64,000 nucleotides of DNA, taken from Amycolatopsis cihanbeyliensis. GTDB lineage: Bacteria; Actinomycetota; Actinomycetes; Mycobacteriales; Pseudonocardiaceae. Location: the NCBI RefSeq assembly GCF_006715045.1, contig NZ_VFML01000001.1, forward strand, positions 2,324,501 through 2,388,500, given 5' to 3'. Within the stretch, counting starts at the first letter, position 1, and each line of letters opens with the position of its first letter. Shown here piece by piece: positions 24,320-33,231 of the stretch. Position numbers and translations under genes: made by a program. The notes beneath the pieces are model-generated. The model saw nothing but the letters and a program-made list of their open reading frames with translations, did not search any database and was not told where the DNA came from.

Positions 24320-25829
24320 CCTCGCGATCATCGCGGTCTTTCTGGTGGGAACGCCGCTACTGGGGATCGCTATCGGCGGAAAGCAGAAGTCGTCAACGGA
24401 CTACTTCGTCGGCAGCAGGCGGATACCGTGGTGGGCGGTGACGTTCTCGGTGGTGGCTACCGAGACCTCGACGCTGACCGTGATCAGCGTGCCGACGGTC
24501 GCCTATCTCGGCAACATCACCTACCTGCAGTTGGCCATCGGTTACCTGATCGGCCGGACGTTGGTGGCTTTCGTACTGCTGCCGAAGTACTACTCGGGCG
24601 ACATAGTGAGCGCGTACGCGTTTCTCGGCAAGCGGTTCGGCAGCGGGCTGCAGGGCACCGCGTCGGTCACCTTCCTGGTCACCCGGTTGCTGGCCGACGG
24701 AGTCCGGTTGTTCGCCACCGCGATCCCGGTGAAGGTGATGCTGAACGCGTTCGGCATCAGTGCCTCGTACTGGATGATCGTGGCGGTGATCGCGCTGTTC
24801 GCGGTGATCTACACCTATCTCGGCGGGATCAGGGCGGTCGTCTGGGTCGACGTCATCCAGATGGGCATCTATATGCTCGGCGCGCTGTTCGCGGTGATCA
24901 TCCTGGCGGGCAAGCTGCCGGACGGCTGGTTCGGCTCGGCGGTCGACGCGGGCAAGTTCCAGCTGTTCGACTTCTCCTCCGACCTGATCACCTCGCAGTA
25001 CGCCTTCATCACCGCGGTGGTCGGCGGCGCCCTGTTCGCGATGGCCTCGCACGGTGCGGACCAGCTGATGGTGCAGCGCCTGCTGGCCTGCCGCAACGTC
25101 CGGGAGAGCCAGAAGGCGGTGATCGCCAGCGGGTTCGTGGTCTTCCTGCAGTTCGGCCTGTTCCTGGTGGTCGGGGCGATGCTCTGGTCGTTCTACCGGG
25201 GTGTGGCGCCCGAGGACATGGGCATGGCGGCCAATGACGAGCTGTTCCCCACCTTCATCGTGAACGAGTTGCCGTCCGGGCTGGCCGGGCTGCTGGTCGC
25301 GGGCATCCTCGCGGCGGCGATGAGCACGATCTCCTCCTCGCTGAACTCGCTGTCCACCTCCACCGTCACCGACCTGTACCAGCGCTTCACCAAGCGCCGC
25401 CGGATGCCGGACTCCTCGGTGCTGCGGCACGCCAAGCTGTGGACGCTGATCTGGGCGGTGGTGTTCGTGATCTTCGGGTCCCTGTTCACCAGCACCGACC
25501 AGCCGGTGGTCGAGGTGGGGCTGAGCATCGCCAGCTACACCTACGGGGCGCTGCTCGGCGCGTTCTTCCTCGGCATGCTGGTCAAGCGGGCCAGGCAGGC
25601 GGACGCGATCGTGGCGTTCGTAGCGACGATCGTGGTGAACGCGGTGTTCATCCTCGGCGTCGAGTTCACCGTGGACGGTGAGGCCATGTCGCTGGCGTTC
25701 CCCTGGTATGTCCCGCTCGGCGTGGTGGTGACCCTGCTGGTCGGCGGCCTGCTCTCGTTGCGGCACAGCACGGACGACCCGCGCGGTGGGCCGCCCGCGG
25801 AGCCCGAGGCCGAGGCGAAGTCGGCGTGA
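24306..25829 (+). CDS. sodium:solute symporter (SSS family)
   Basis: Membrane cotransporter of 507 aa with about 13 hydrophobic segments. Family features include DYFVGSRRIPWWAVTFSVVATETSTLT, TYLGGIRAVVWVDVIQMGIY and GILAAAMSTISSSLNSLSTS. ATG 24306 has AGGAGA upstream and overlaps anmK by 14 nt. The substrate is not readable from sequence, but coupling to anmK and a DasR-like site point to MurNAc, anhydro-MurNAc or another aminosugar. Confidence 0.87.
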   Translation: MRALDLAIIAVFLVGTPLLGIAIGGKQKSSTDYFVGSRRIPWWAVTFSVVATETSTLTVISVPTVAYLGNITYLQLAIGYLIGRTLVAFVLLPKYYSGDIVSAYAFLGKRFGSGLQGTASVTFLVTRLLADGVRLFATAIPVKVMLNAFGISASYWMIVAVIALFAVIYTYLGGIRAVVWVDVIQMGIYMLGALFAVIILAGKLPDGWFGSAVDAGKFQLFDFSSDLITSQYAFITAVVGGALFAMASHGADQLMVQRLLACRNVRESQKAVIASGFVVFLQFGLFLVVGAMLWSFYRGVAPEDMGMAANDELFPTFIVNELPSGLAGLLVAGILAAAMSTISSSLNSLSTSTVTDLYQRFTKRRRMPDSSVLRHAKLWTLIWAVVFVIFGSLFTSTDQPVVEVGLSIASYTYGALLGAFFLGMLVKRARQADAIVAFVATIVVNAVFILGVEFTVDGEAMSLAFPWYVPLGVVVTLLVGGLLSLRHSTDDPRGGPPAEPEAEAKSA

Positions 25830-25873
25830 TCCGCGGGGTGGCGGCGGTACCGTCCCGCCGCCACCCCGCATGA

Positions 25874-26128
25874 TCAGTCCGCCAGCAGGCAGGTCAGGCA
25901 GGTACTCCTGGCGCCGCACGGCGGCGCCGGGTCGCTCGCGCGGCAGGTGGTCAGCTCGCACCGCAGGCTCAGGATGGACAGGAAAGCCGGGACGGAAAGC
26001 CCGAACTCGGTCGCGCGCCTGCGGACGAGTGCGTCCTCCTGATCGTCATAACGCACCAGGTACTGGTGCCGCCGGCCGCCCTGGCGGCGACGGCGGCGGC
26101 CGGTCGGACTGAACGCGCTGTCAGTCAC
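25874..26128 (-). CDS. small ribbon-helix-helix-like protein with Cys-rich tail
   Basis: An 84-aa basic protein. GTG 26128 is chosen because a GGAGG site lies 7 nt upstream; longer in-frame starts have no such support. Residues about 12-50 (RRQGGRRHQYLVRYDDQED, VRRRATEFGLSVPAFL) resemble the ribbon-helix-helix core of MobC/Arc-type DNA-binding proteins. The tail has six cysteines ending in ARSTCLTCLLAD. No relaxase or plasmid gene is nearby. The function is not known; a DNA-binding role is the best guess. Confidence 0.55.
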   Translation of the reverse strand: MTDSAFSPTGRRRRRQGGRRHQYLVRYDDQEDALVRRRATEFGLSVPAFLSILSLRCELTTCRASDPAPPCGARSTCLTCLLAD

Positions 26129-26433
26129 GTATCGCCTCCAAGTCGTGGATTTCGTCGCCCTCGACGGATTGCCCACCGGATCGAAATCCGAACCACGGTA
26201 TTCGGGGAGCCGCCACGCTATCGCGGAACACGGGATCTCCACGTCGAATCCAATGGGCGACGTGAATAGCTTACTGAAGTGTTCCGTAGTGAACATCCCG
26301 CCATCCGGGTGGTACCCCGGAATTGCGATTTTCAACAATTCGCCGTGGCGGGCGAACCTGCTCCCGTCCGCGGGGGACGGGGTTCGGCCGCCGGGTGAGG
26401 TGACACCGCGGCAGGCCGCCGAGTATCGGTGCC

Positions 26434-26980
26434 ATGCAAGGAACCCGGCCACGCTGGTTGATCCCCGCGGCCGGCCTCGGGGTGGGCGCGTACCTCGCCG
26501 GACCGGCACTGTTGCGCCTACTCGGCGAGGTCATGGCGCCGGCGCGGGGGAGGTCACCGACACCCGGAACGGTCCACCTTCGCCGGCACGCGTCACCGTG
26601 CGCGTCCCGCGGTGGGCGGGAGGCGGGGCGGCCACCGCGGGCGGCATACGTGATCGCCTATGCGGCCACCGCACTCTCACTCACCTACGGAATTTCCCAT
26701 TTCTGGCGGGTACCGGGTATTCCGTTCGGTTTCCCGAGTCAGGACCACGGCGGTTCCACGGAAGCGCTGTCCGCCGCGGGGAAACCGCCGGCACCGGCCT
26801 GCTGCTCGGCGAGTGGATGATGGGTCCGTCGGCCCGATCGCCGCGGTTCTCGCGCTCGCGACCGTGCATCCGTGGGGAGGGCGCGTCCCGCGCCGGTTGC
26901 TCGTCGCCGCGAGCCGGCTCGGTTTCGGCATGCTCACCATCACCCTGAGCCGGTGCGGGCATCCGGCCGCGGCGCGGTGA
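26434..26980 (+). pseudogene. decayed small membrane-protein gene
   Basis: Frame 1 from ATG 26434 reads TRPRWLIPAAGLGVGAYLAG and later AYVIAYAATALSLTYGISHF with VPGIPFGFP. After about 26790 the coherent sequence moves to another frame: VGPIAAVLALATVHPWGGR, VPRRLLVAASRLGFGML. These pieces in order look like one multi-pass actinobacterial membrane protein broken by at least one frameshift. The middle (about 26540-26640) reads as low-quality coding. The upstream part of this gap (26129-26433) holds no gene I can support. Confidence 0.5.
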
Positions 26981-26990
26981 ACCCGCGCGA

Positions 26991-27377
26991 TCAGCCGGCG
27001 CCCCGCTCCGCCGGGCTGCACAGCACGCAGAACTCGTTGCCCTCCGGGTCGGCGAGGACGGCCCAGCCGAGGCAGACGGCGCCCGGCTTCCGATGATCGG
27101 CGACCATCGTCGCCCCGAGCTCGAGCAGCCGCCGCACCTCGTCTTCCCGCGTCCGATCCTGCGGGCGCAGGCACACATGCAGCCGGTTCTTGCCCGCCTT
27201 CGCTTCGGGGACTTGCAGGAAGACCAGGTCCACTCCGTTGCCGAGGGAGATCAAGGCCTCCGGATCCCCCGGCTGGTCCTCATCGGAGACCGGGCGGTCG
27301 ACGACCTGGCTCCAGAACTGGGCCAGCTGGTAGGGGTCGGCACAGTCGATGGCGACGTTCTGCACGAATGCACTCAT
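26991..27377 (-). CDS. VOC-superfamily (glyoxalase-like) protein
   Basis: A 128-aa single-domain protein of the vicinal oxygen chelate fold. It starts SAFVQNVAIDCADPYQLAQF, has LVFLQVPEAKAGKNRLHVCL in the middle and ends VLADPEGNEFCVL, the standard glyoxalase/bleomycin-resistance-like pattern. ATG at 27377. It is divergent from the following amidohydrolase, 64 nt apart. Substrate unknown. Confidence 0.85.
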   Translation of the reverse strand: MSAFVQNVAIDCADPYQLAQFWSQVVDRPVSDEDQPGDPEALISLGNGVDLVFLQVPEAKAGKNRLHVCLRPQDRTREDEVRRLLELGATMVADHRKPGAVCLGWAVLADPEGNEFCVLCSPAERGAG

Positions 27378-27441
27378 ACCGGGCTAGCCTGCCCATGGTT
27401 ACCGCCGCCGTCCACGTCTTTTCGCGGGAAGGAGCAGCACC

Positions 27442-28254
27442 ATGCCGATCATCGACGTCTGGGCGCAGCACCCGACACCCCGGTTCCTCCGGCACGAGAT
27501 GCTCGACTCGCTGCGCCGGTGGCTGGGCGAGGAGATCCCGGCCGGAGAGGTGCCGGTGTCGGCCACGCTGGCCGTGCTGGACGCGGGCGGGGTGGACAGG
27601 GCGCTGCTCAGCGCCTGGCACGGGCCGGAGGGTGCGCTGGTGTCGAACGACGAGGTCGCCGCGTTCGTCGCCGAGGCGCCGGAACGGCTCGGCGGGGTGG
27701 CTTCGGTGGACCTGGGCAAGCCGATGGCGGCCGTGCGGGAGCTGCGGCGCGCGGTGCGCGAGCTCGGGTTCGTGGCGCTGCGGGTGGTGCCCTGGCTGTG
27801 GGGGCTGCCGCCGAACGACCGGCGCTACTACCCGCTGTACGCGGAGTGTGTCGAGCTCGGCATCCCGTTCTGCACCCAGGTCGGGCACACCGGACCGCTG
27901 CGCGCTTCGGAGACCGGCAGGCCCATCCCGTATCTGGACGAGGTGGCACTGGACTTCCCGGAGTTGACGATCGTGGCGGGACATATCGGTTACCCGTGGA
28001 CGACCGAGATGATCGCTCTGGCCACCAAGTACCCGAACGTGTACATCGACACCTCGGCCTACACCGTTCGCCGCTACCCCGCCGAGCTGGTGAGCTACCT
28101 GCGCGCGCACGGCAGGCGCAAGGTGCTGTTCGGCACGAACTACCCGATGCTCACCCCGGAACGGGCACTCGCCGGGCTGGACGACCTCGGGCTGGACGAG
28201 GAAACCACCGAGCTGTTCCTCGCGGGCAACGCCCGACGGGTGTTCGGCGACTGA
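27442..28254 (+). CDS. amidohydrolase-2 family (ACMSD-like) metal-dependent hydrolase
   Basis: TIM-barrel hydrolase of 270 aa. It begins PIIDVWAQHPTPRFL, where most relatives have DxHxH, and continues with GFVALRVVPWLWGLPP, FCTQVGHTG, IVAGHIGYPWTTEM, NVYIDTSAY and VLFGTNYPM. GGAAGGAG lies about 12 nt before the ATG. The altered first motif suggests different metal use. The substrate is not predictable. Its 3' flank is repeat array C, and it is convergent with smc. Confidence 0.82.
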   Translation: MPIIDVWAQHPTPRFLRHEMLDSLRRWLGEEIPAGEVPVSATLAVLDAGGVDRALLSAWHGPEGALVSNDEVAAFVAEAPERLGGVASVDLGKPMAAVRELRRAVRELGFVALRVVPWLWGLPPNDRRYYPLYAECVELGIPFCTQVGHTGPLRASETGRPIPYLDEVALDFPELTIVAGHIGYPWTTEMIALATKYPNVYIDTSAYTVRRYPAELVSYLRAHGRRKVLFGTNYPMLTPERALAGLDDLGLDEETTELFLAGNARRVFGD

Positions 28255-28269
28255 GGCAGCCGGACCTGC

Positions 28270-28378
28270 CGCACGTGGACGGCCAACTCGCGGACGTAAG
28301 CAGCAAACTCGCGCGCATGGGCAGCAAACTCGGGTACGTGGAGAGCAAACACGCCTACGGGGACGGCAAACACGCCGC
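28270..28378 (+). repeat. array C: one-sided 21-nt repeat array reaching the smc stop codon
   Basis: A partial tail (28270-28280) is followed by four full units starting at 28281, 28302, 28323 and 28344 and a terminal partial unit GGCAAACACGCCGC (28365-28378). Unit heads read GGCCAACTCG, AGCAAACTCG, AGCAAACTCG, AGCAAACACG and GGCAAACACG: CTCG variants far from smc, CACG variants next to it. The last base is part of the smc TAG stop. It lies between convergent genes. The second half seen in arrays A and B is missing. Confidence 0.92.
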
Positions 28379-31300
28379 TAGGCCTGGGCGGGTTCGGGCT
28401 GCTCCACCTCGTCGTCGGAGCGCAGTCGCTGGGAGATCACCTGGGTGATCCCGTCGCCCTGCATGCTCACCCCGTACAGCGCGTCGGCGATCTCCATGGT
28501 CGCCTTCTGGTGGGTGATGATGATCAGCTGGGAGGCGGAGCGGAGCTGCTCCAGCAGGCCGATCAGCCTGCGCATGTTGGTGTCGTCCAGCGCGGCCTCG
28601 ACCTCGTCCATCACGTAGAAGGGCGAGGGGCGCGCCCGGAAGATCGCGACCAGCATGCCCACCGCGACCAGCGACTTCTCCCCGCCGGAGAGCAGGGACA
28701 GTCGCTTGACCTTCTTGCCTGGCGGGCGTGCCTCCACGTCCACCCCGGTGGTGAGCGGGTCGTTCGGCTCGGTGAGCACCATCCGGCCCTCGCCGCCGGG
28801 GAACAGCACCGAGAACACGGTCTCGAACTCCCGCGCGACATCCTCATAGGCGCTGGTGAACACCTCGAGGATCTTCTCGTCCACCTCCTTGATCACGCTC
28901 TCCAGGTCCTCGCGGGTCTTCTTCAGGTCCTCCAGCTGCGTGGAGAGGAACTTGTAACGTTCCTCCAGCGCCGCGAACTCCTCGAGGGCCAGCGGGTTGA
29001 CCTTGCCGAGCAGGTTCAGGTCCTTCTCCGCCCGCTTGGCCCGCCGCTCCTGGGTGTCCCGCTCGTACGGGATGGGCTGCGGCTCGGCCACCGCCTCGCC
29101 GCGCTCCTTGGCCGCCTCGTACTCCGCCATCTCGCCGGCACCGGGAGGCACCGGCACGTCCGGGCCGTACTCGGTGACCAGGTCTTCCAGCCCGATGCCG
29201 AAGTCCTCGGACACCTTGGTCTCCAGCTGCTCCAGCCGCATCCGCTGCTCGGCCCGCAGCACCTCGTCCCGGTGCACCGCGTCGGTCAGCTTCTCCAGCT
29301 CGCCGGTCAGCTCGCGGACCCGGTTGCGCACCTGGCCGAGGGTCTCCTCGCGCCGCTGCCGCCGCTCCTGCTCGGCATCCCGCTCGGCGGCGGCGCGCTG
29401 CAGCGAGGTCTCGATCCGGTCCAGCGCGAACTCGCCCGCGTTGACCACGGCCCTGGCGACCTCCGCACCATGCGCCCGCGCGATCCGTGCCTTCTCGGCC
29501 CGCTCCCGCGCCTGCCGCTCGGCCTGCGCGGCACGGCGCAGCGAGTCCGCCTTGCCCGCGATCCCACGTGCCCGTTCCTCGGCGGTGCGCAGGGCGAGCC
29601 GGGCGTCCACCTCCTGCTGCCGGACGGTGGAAAGGGACTCGGCGGCGGCATCCCGCTCGGTGGTGTCCGGGTCCTCCTCCACCGGTTGCTCGGACACGGC
29701 CGTCAGCCGTTCCTCCAGCTCGGCCAGGTCGGCGAGGGCCTGTTCCCTGCTCTGCTCGACCTTGTCGCGCTGCTGCCGCAGCCGCTGCACATCGGCCTCG
29801 GCCGAGCGCACCGCCTGCTCCATGCTGCTCAGCCGCTCGGACGAGCGGGCCTTGCGCACCTTGGCCTCGCTGAGCGCCTCCTTGGCCTTGCCGACCTCGT
29901 CCCTGCGGTCCTGCTGCTGGGCGCGGGCGCCCTCCAGCTCGGCGCTGGTGCGTTCCAGCCTGCGCTCCGCGGCGAGCATCCGGTCCTGCGCCTCGTCGAC
30001 CGCCGCCTGCACCTCGATCACGCTCTCCGCGGCCGAGCCGCCGACCGCCCAGTGCGCCCCGAACACATCGCCGTCCCTGGTGACCGTGCTGACCTCCGGA
30101 TAGAGGCCGACCAGGTCGCGCGCGGCCGCCAGGTCCTCCACCACGGCCACCCGTTCCAGCGCGCGCTCCACCGCGGGCCGCAGCCCTTCCGGCGCCCGCA
30201 CCACGTCCCGTGCCCAGCGGGCGCCGGTGGGCAACGTGGGCCAGGTCGCCGGGTCGGTTCCCGGTTCCTGCCCACCGAGCAGCAGCCCGGCCCGGCCGGC
30301 GTCCTCGGACTTCAGGTAGCGCAGCGCGGCGAGGGCGTCGTCGCCCGCGGACACCGCCACGGCGTCGGCCACCGGCCCGAGCGCGGCGGCCAGCGCCACC
30401 TCGAACCCGGCGTCCACGGTGAGCAGCGCGGCCACCGAGCCGAGCAGTCCCGGCAGCTCGTCGGCGGCGCCGAGCAGCGCGCCCGCGCCGTCCTTGCGCT
30501 TGAGCCCCATGGACAGCGCGTCCACCCGCGCCTTCTCCGAGGCGATCTCGCGCTCGGCCTCGCGCTCGGCCTTGACCAGCTCCTCCACCCGCGCCTTGGC
30601 GTCCTCGTTGGCCCGCACCGCGCGGTCGTGCCGCTCCTGCAGGTCGGCGTCGTCGGAGTCCTCCAGCCCGCCCTCGGCGCGGGTCCGCTCCAGCTCCTCG
30701 GCCGCGGTCTCGGCCCTGCTCTCCGCCTCCTCGATCCCGGTGGTGAGCCGGTCGATCTCGTCCGCGGTGGCGCCGGTCTTGCTGCGCAGGGCCTCGACCT
30801 GGCCACTGAGCTTGGCGATCCCTTCCCGCCGGTCGGCGATGGCGCGCACGGCGGCCATGTGCTCCCGCTCGGCGGCCTGCACCAGGCGATCCAGCTCCTC
30901 GCGGCGGGCGACCGTCTCGGAGAGCACGGACCTCGCCTCGGTGACGCCCTCGTTCAGCTCCTCCTCGCGGGCGGCGGCCTCCTCCGCCTCGGCGAGCAGT
31001 TCCTCCGGGTCGCGGTCACCGGTGGGGGCCTCCACCTCGGCGGAGAGGTGCCGTTCCCGCTCCACCGCCAGCCGCACGGTGCCGCGCAGCCGCTCGGCCA
31101 GCGCGGACAGCTTGTACCAGGTGTCCTGCGCCGCGGCCAGCTTCGGCGCGTCCTCGGCGATGGCGTTCTCCAGCTCGGTCTGCTCCGAGGTGGCCACCTC
31201 GAGGGCCTGCTCCACCTCGGCGCGCCGGGCGCGGGCGGCCTTCTCGTCGGCCTCCTCCTTGGCCAGGGTGTTGCGCTGGGTCACCAGGTCGTCGGCGAGT

Positions 31301-31986
31301 AGGCGCAGCCGGGAGTCGCGCAGCTCGGACTGCACGGCCTGCGCCTTGCGGGCGATCTCGGCCTGCTTGCCCAGCGGCTTGAGTTGGCGACGCAGCTCGC
31401 TGGTGAGGTCGGTGAGCCGGTCCAGGTTGCCCTGCATCGCGTTGAGCTTGCGGACCGCCTTCTCCTTGCGCTTGCGGTGCTTGAGCACCCCCGCGGCCTC
31501 CTCGATGAAGGCGCGGCGCTCCTCCGGCTTGGCCTGCAGGATCTCGGACAGCTGGCCCTGCCCGACGATGACGTGCATCTCCCTGCCAATGCCGGAGTCG
31601 GAGAGCAGTTCCTGCACGTCGAGCAGGCGGCAGGTGCTCCCGTTGATCTCGTACTCGCTGGCGCCGTCGCGGAACATCCGCCGGGTGATGGACACCTCGG
31701 AGTACTCGATGGGCAGCGCACCGTCGGCGTTGTCGATGGTCAGGGTGACCTCGGCGCGGCCGAGGGCCGCGCGACCGGAGGTGCCGGCGAAGATGACGTC
31801 CTCCATCTTGCCGCCGCGCAGGTCCTTGGCACCCTGCGTGCCCATCACCCAGCGCAACGCGTCGAGCACATTGGACTTGCCCGAACCGTTCGGGCCGACG
31901 ACGCAGGTGATGCCCGGCTCGAACCGCAACGTGGTGGCCGAGGCGAAGGACTTGAAGCCCTTCAGCGTCAAGCTTTTCAGGTGCAC
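28378..31986 (-). CDS. smc: chromosome segregation protein SMC
   Basis: Condensin ATPase organising the chromosome (1202 aa, full length). Walker A GPNGSGKSN is at residues 31-39 after KGFKSFASATTLRFEPG. Long coiled coils cover about residues 165-500 and 680-1020, with the hinge between them (LLTVDAGFEVALAAALGPVA). The C-terminal head has LSLLSGGEKSLVAVGML and Walker B YVMDEVEAALDD. Start is GTG 31986. The stop is shared with the edge of array C. Same-strand neighbour acyP lies upstream, as in mycobacteria. Confidence 0.97.
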   Translation of the reverse strand: MHLKSLTLKGFKSFASATTLRFEPGITCVVGPNGSGKSNVLDALRWVMGTQGAKDLRGGKMEDVIFAGTSGRAALGRAEVTLTIDNADGALPIEYSEVSITRRMFRDGASEYEINGSTCRLLDVQELLSDSGIGREMHVIVGQGQLSEILQAKPEERRAFIEEAAGVLKHRKRKEKAVRKLNAMQGNLDRLTDLTSELRRQLKPLGKQAEIARKAQAVQSELRDSRLRLLADDLVTQRNTLAKEEADEKAARARRAEVEQALEVATSEQTELENAIAEDAPKLAAAQDTWYKLSALAERLRGTVRLAVERERHLSAEVEAPTGDRDPEELLAEAEEAAAREEELNEGVTEARSVLSETVARREELDRLVQAAEREHMAAVRAIADRREGIAKLSGQVEALRSKTGATADEIDRLTTGIEEAESRAETAAEELERTRAEGGLEDSDDADLQERHDRAVRANEDAKARVEELVKAEREAEREIASEKARVDALSMGLKRKDGAGALLGAADELPGLLGSVAALLTVDAGFEVALAAALGPVADAVAVSAGDDALAALRYLKSEDAGRAGLLLGGQEPGTDPATWPTLPTGARWARDVVRAPEGLRPAVERALERVAVVEDLAAARDLVGLYPEVSTVTRDGDVFGAHWAVGGSAAESVIEVQAAVDEAQDRMLAAERRLERTSAELEGARAQQQDRRDEVGKAKEALSEAKVRKARSSERLSSMEQAVRSAEADVQRLRQQRDKVEQSREQALADLAELEERLTAVSEQPVEEDPDTTERDAAAESLSTVRQQEVDARLALRTAEERARGIAGKADSLRRAAQAERQARERAEKARIARAHGAEVARAVVNAGEFALDRIETSLQRAAAERDAEQERRQRREETLGQVRNRVRELTGELEKLTDAVHRDEVLRAEQRMRLEQLETKVSEDFGIGLEDLVTEYGPDVPVPPGAGEMAEYEAAKERGEAVAEPQPIPYERDTQERRAKRAEKDLNLLGKVNPLALEEFAALEERYKFLSTQLEDLKKTREDLESVIKEVDEKILEVFTSAYEDVAREFETVFSVLFPGGEGRMVLTEPNDPLTTGVDVEARPPGKKVKRLSLLSGGEKSLVAVGMLVAIFRARPSPFYVMDEVEAALDDTNMRRLIGLLEQLRSASQLIIITHQKATMEIADALYGVSMQGDGITQVISQRLRSDDEVEQPEPAQA

Positions 31987-32117
31987 GTTGTGCTGACCTT
32001 CCCCTGCCGGATCCGCTGCTGGCCAGCGCTGCCGCTGAGCAGCACCGCCAATCGAGAAATGCTACCGGGCGGTCGCCGGCACCCGTGGGACCTGGGCCGT
32101 GTTTCGCGCGGGCGCGG

Positions 32118-32387
32118 TCAGCGTTCGGCGAATCCCTTGATGCCGCCGCGCGGGTCGCTCCACCGCTCCGCCACGTGATCCACCCGACCGGGTGACTCGC
32201 CCGATCGCAGGGCTGCCAACAACCGCGCACAGTGGTCCTTCGACCCCTCGGCGATCACCTCGACCCGCCCGTCGGCGAGGTTGCTCGCGCTGCCGACCAG
32301 TCCGAGTTCCAGCGCCCTGCTGCGCGTCCACCAGCGGAAACCGACACCCTGCACCTGACCGTGCACCCAGGCAGTGAGGCGCGTCAC
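32118..32387 (-). CDS. acyP: acylphosphatase
   Basis: Small enzyme hydrolysing acyl phosphates (89 aa, standard length). The active-site loop is AWVHGQVQGVGFRWWTRS with the catalytic Arg, and the catalytic Asn is in SASNLADGRVEV. GTG 32387 gives the usual family start; GTG 32405 would add six residues. Located just upstream of smc, a conserved actinobacterial arrangement. A 130-nt gap before smc shows no gene. Confidence 0.93.
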   Translation of the reverse strand: MTRLTAWVHGQVQGVGFRWWTRSRALELGLVGSASNLADGRVEVIAEGSKDHCARLLAALRSGESPGRVDHVAERWSDPRGGIKGFAER

Positions 32388-32529
32388 ATCCTGTTGTCCC
32401 TGCACGGTTCCATGGTGCCGGACACCCAGGGTCAGCGCGGTGTGGCGGCGGTCTCGCACCGGAGTACCCGGCGGTGGTAGCGTGCCGCGGGTCCGCTCAG
32501 GATTTTCACCCTTCCGAGCGATCTGCACG

Positions 32530-32550
32530 ACAATTGACACAACAATTGAC
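32530..32550. promoter_or_regulatory. direct repeat of ACAATTGAC upstream of the Pro/Thr-rich protein gene
   Basis: ACAATTGAC occurs at 32530-32538 and again at 32542-32550, a 12-bp step, followed by CCAGTCCTGACCAGCCCTGATCAG-like phrases (described, not quoted in full). TTGACA at the first copy could be a -35 element for the rightward gene at 32614. This AT-richer patch is the only likely promoter in the 226-nt gap between acyP and that gene. Confidence 0.3.
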
Positions 32551-32613
32551 CAGTCCTGACCAGCCCTGATCAGCTCGTTGAGTCCCCACCGACGTTCGTG
32601 CGAGGAGCCAGGC

Positions 32614-33231
32614 ATGACCCTTCCCGACGGGTCGGGAGAGAACGAACGAACCGAGCTCGCGCCGCCCGCGGACACGGGCGGCGGGTTGCACCGGACCGGC
32701 TACCTCATGCTCGCCGCGAGCGGGCTGGTGATCGCCACGGCGTTCGGCGGCGTGGCCCAGCTTGCCGGCACCGGTCCGTCCAGCGCGGACGGCGGGTCCG
32801 CGGGCGTGCAGGGCCCCGGTACGGGCGGCACCGGCGGTCAAGAGGTGGTGCCGGGCAACGCGGTTCCCGGGGCGGACGGCATCCCGGTCACCGGCGTGGC
32901 CTCGGCCGGTGAGCTCACCTCCACCTCGCCACCGACCCCGACGACCGTGGTCAGCATCGGCCCGGACGGCAACCCGACCACCACGGTGGTCACGCCCCCG
33001 CCGACGAACGGCGGCAACCCGAACGACCCGAATCCGCCCGACCCGCCGATTCCCCCGACCAACGGTGACGATCCGACCGATCCCACGGACCCGACCGACC
33101 CCACGGATCCCACCGACCCCACGGATCCGACCGAGCCGACCGAGCCGACCGACCCGAGTGAGTCGACCGACCCGACCTCGACGCCCACCGGGACCAGTGG
33201 CTCCGGCGACTCCTCCACCACGCGGGGTTAG
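32614..33231 (+). CDS. membrane-anchored Pro/Thr/Asp-rich repeat protein
   Basis: A 205-aa protein of unknown function. The N-terminus is polar, with one hydrophobic segment at about residues 30-52 (GYLMLAASGLVIATAFGGVA). The outer part is low-complexity: Gly-rich, then PTPTTVV and PPPTNGG, then repeated DPT units (about six, drifting to EPT) ending in Ser/Thr. ATG 32614 follows GAGGAG. The likely topology is a membrane anchor with an exported, possibly O-mannosylated tail. Its stop shares bases with the convergent kdpE stop. Confidence 0.75.
   Translation: MTLPDGSGENERTELAPPADTGGGLHRTGYLMLAASGLVIATAFGGVAQLAGTGPSSADGGSAGVQGPGTGGTGGQEVVPGNAVPGADGIPVTGVASAGELTSTSPPTPTTVVSIGPDGNPTTTVVTPPPTNGGNPNDPNPPDPPIPPTNGDDPTDPTDPTDPTDPTDPTDPTEPTEPTDPSESTDPTSTPTGTSGSGDSSTTRG

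Noticed and set aside
25874..26509. A 211-residue protein from a longer leftward start
   Set aside because: The N-terminal extension has no coherent pattern, whereas GTG 26128 has a GGAGG site 7 nt upstream.
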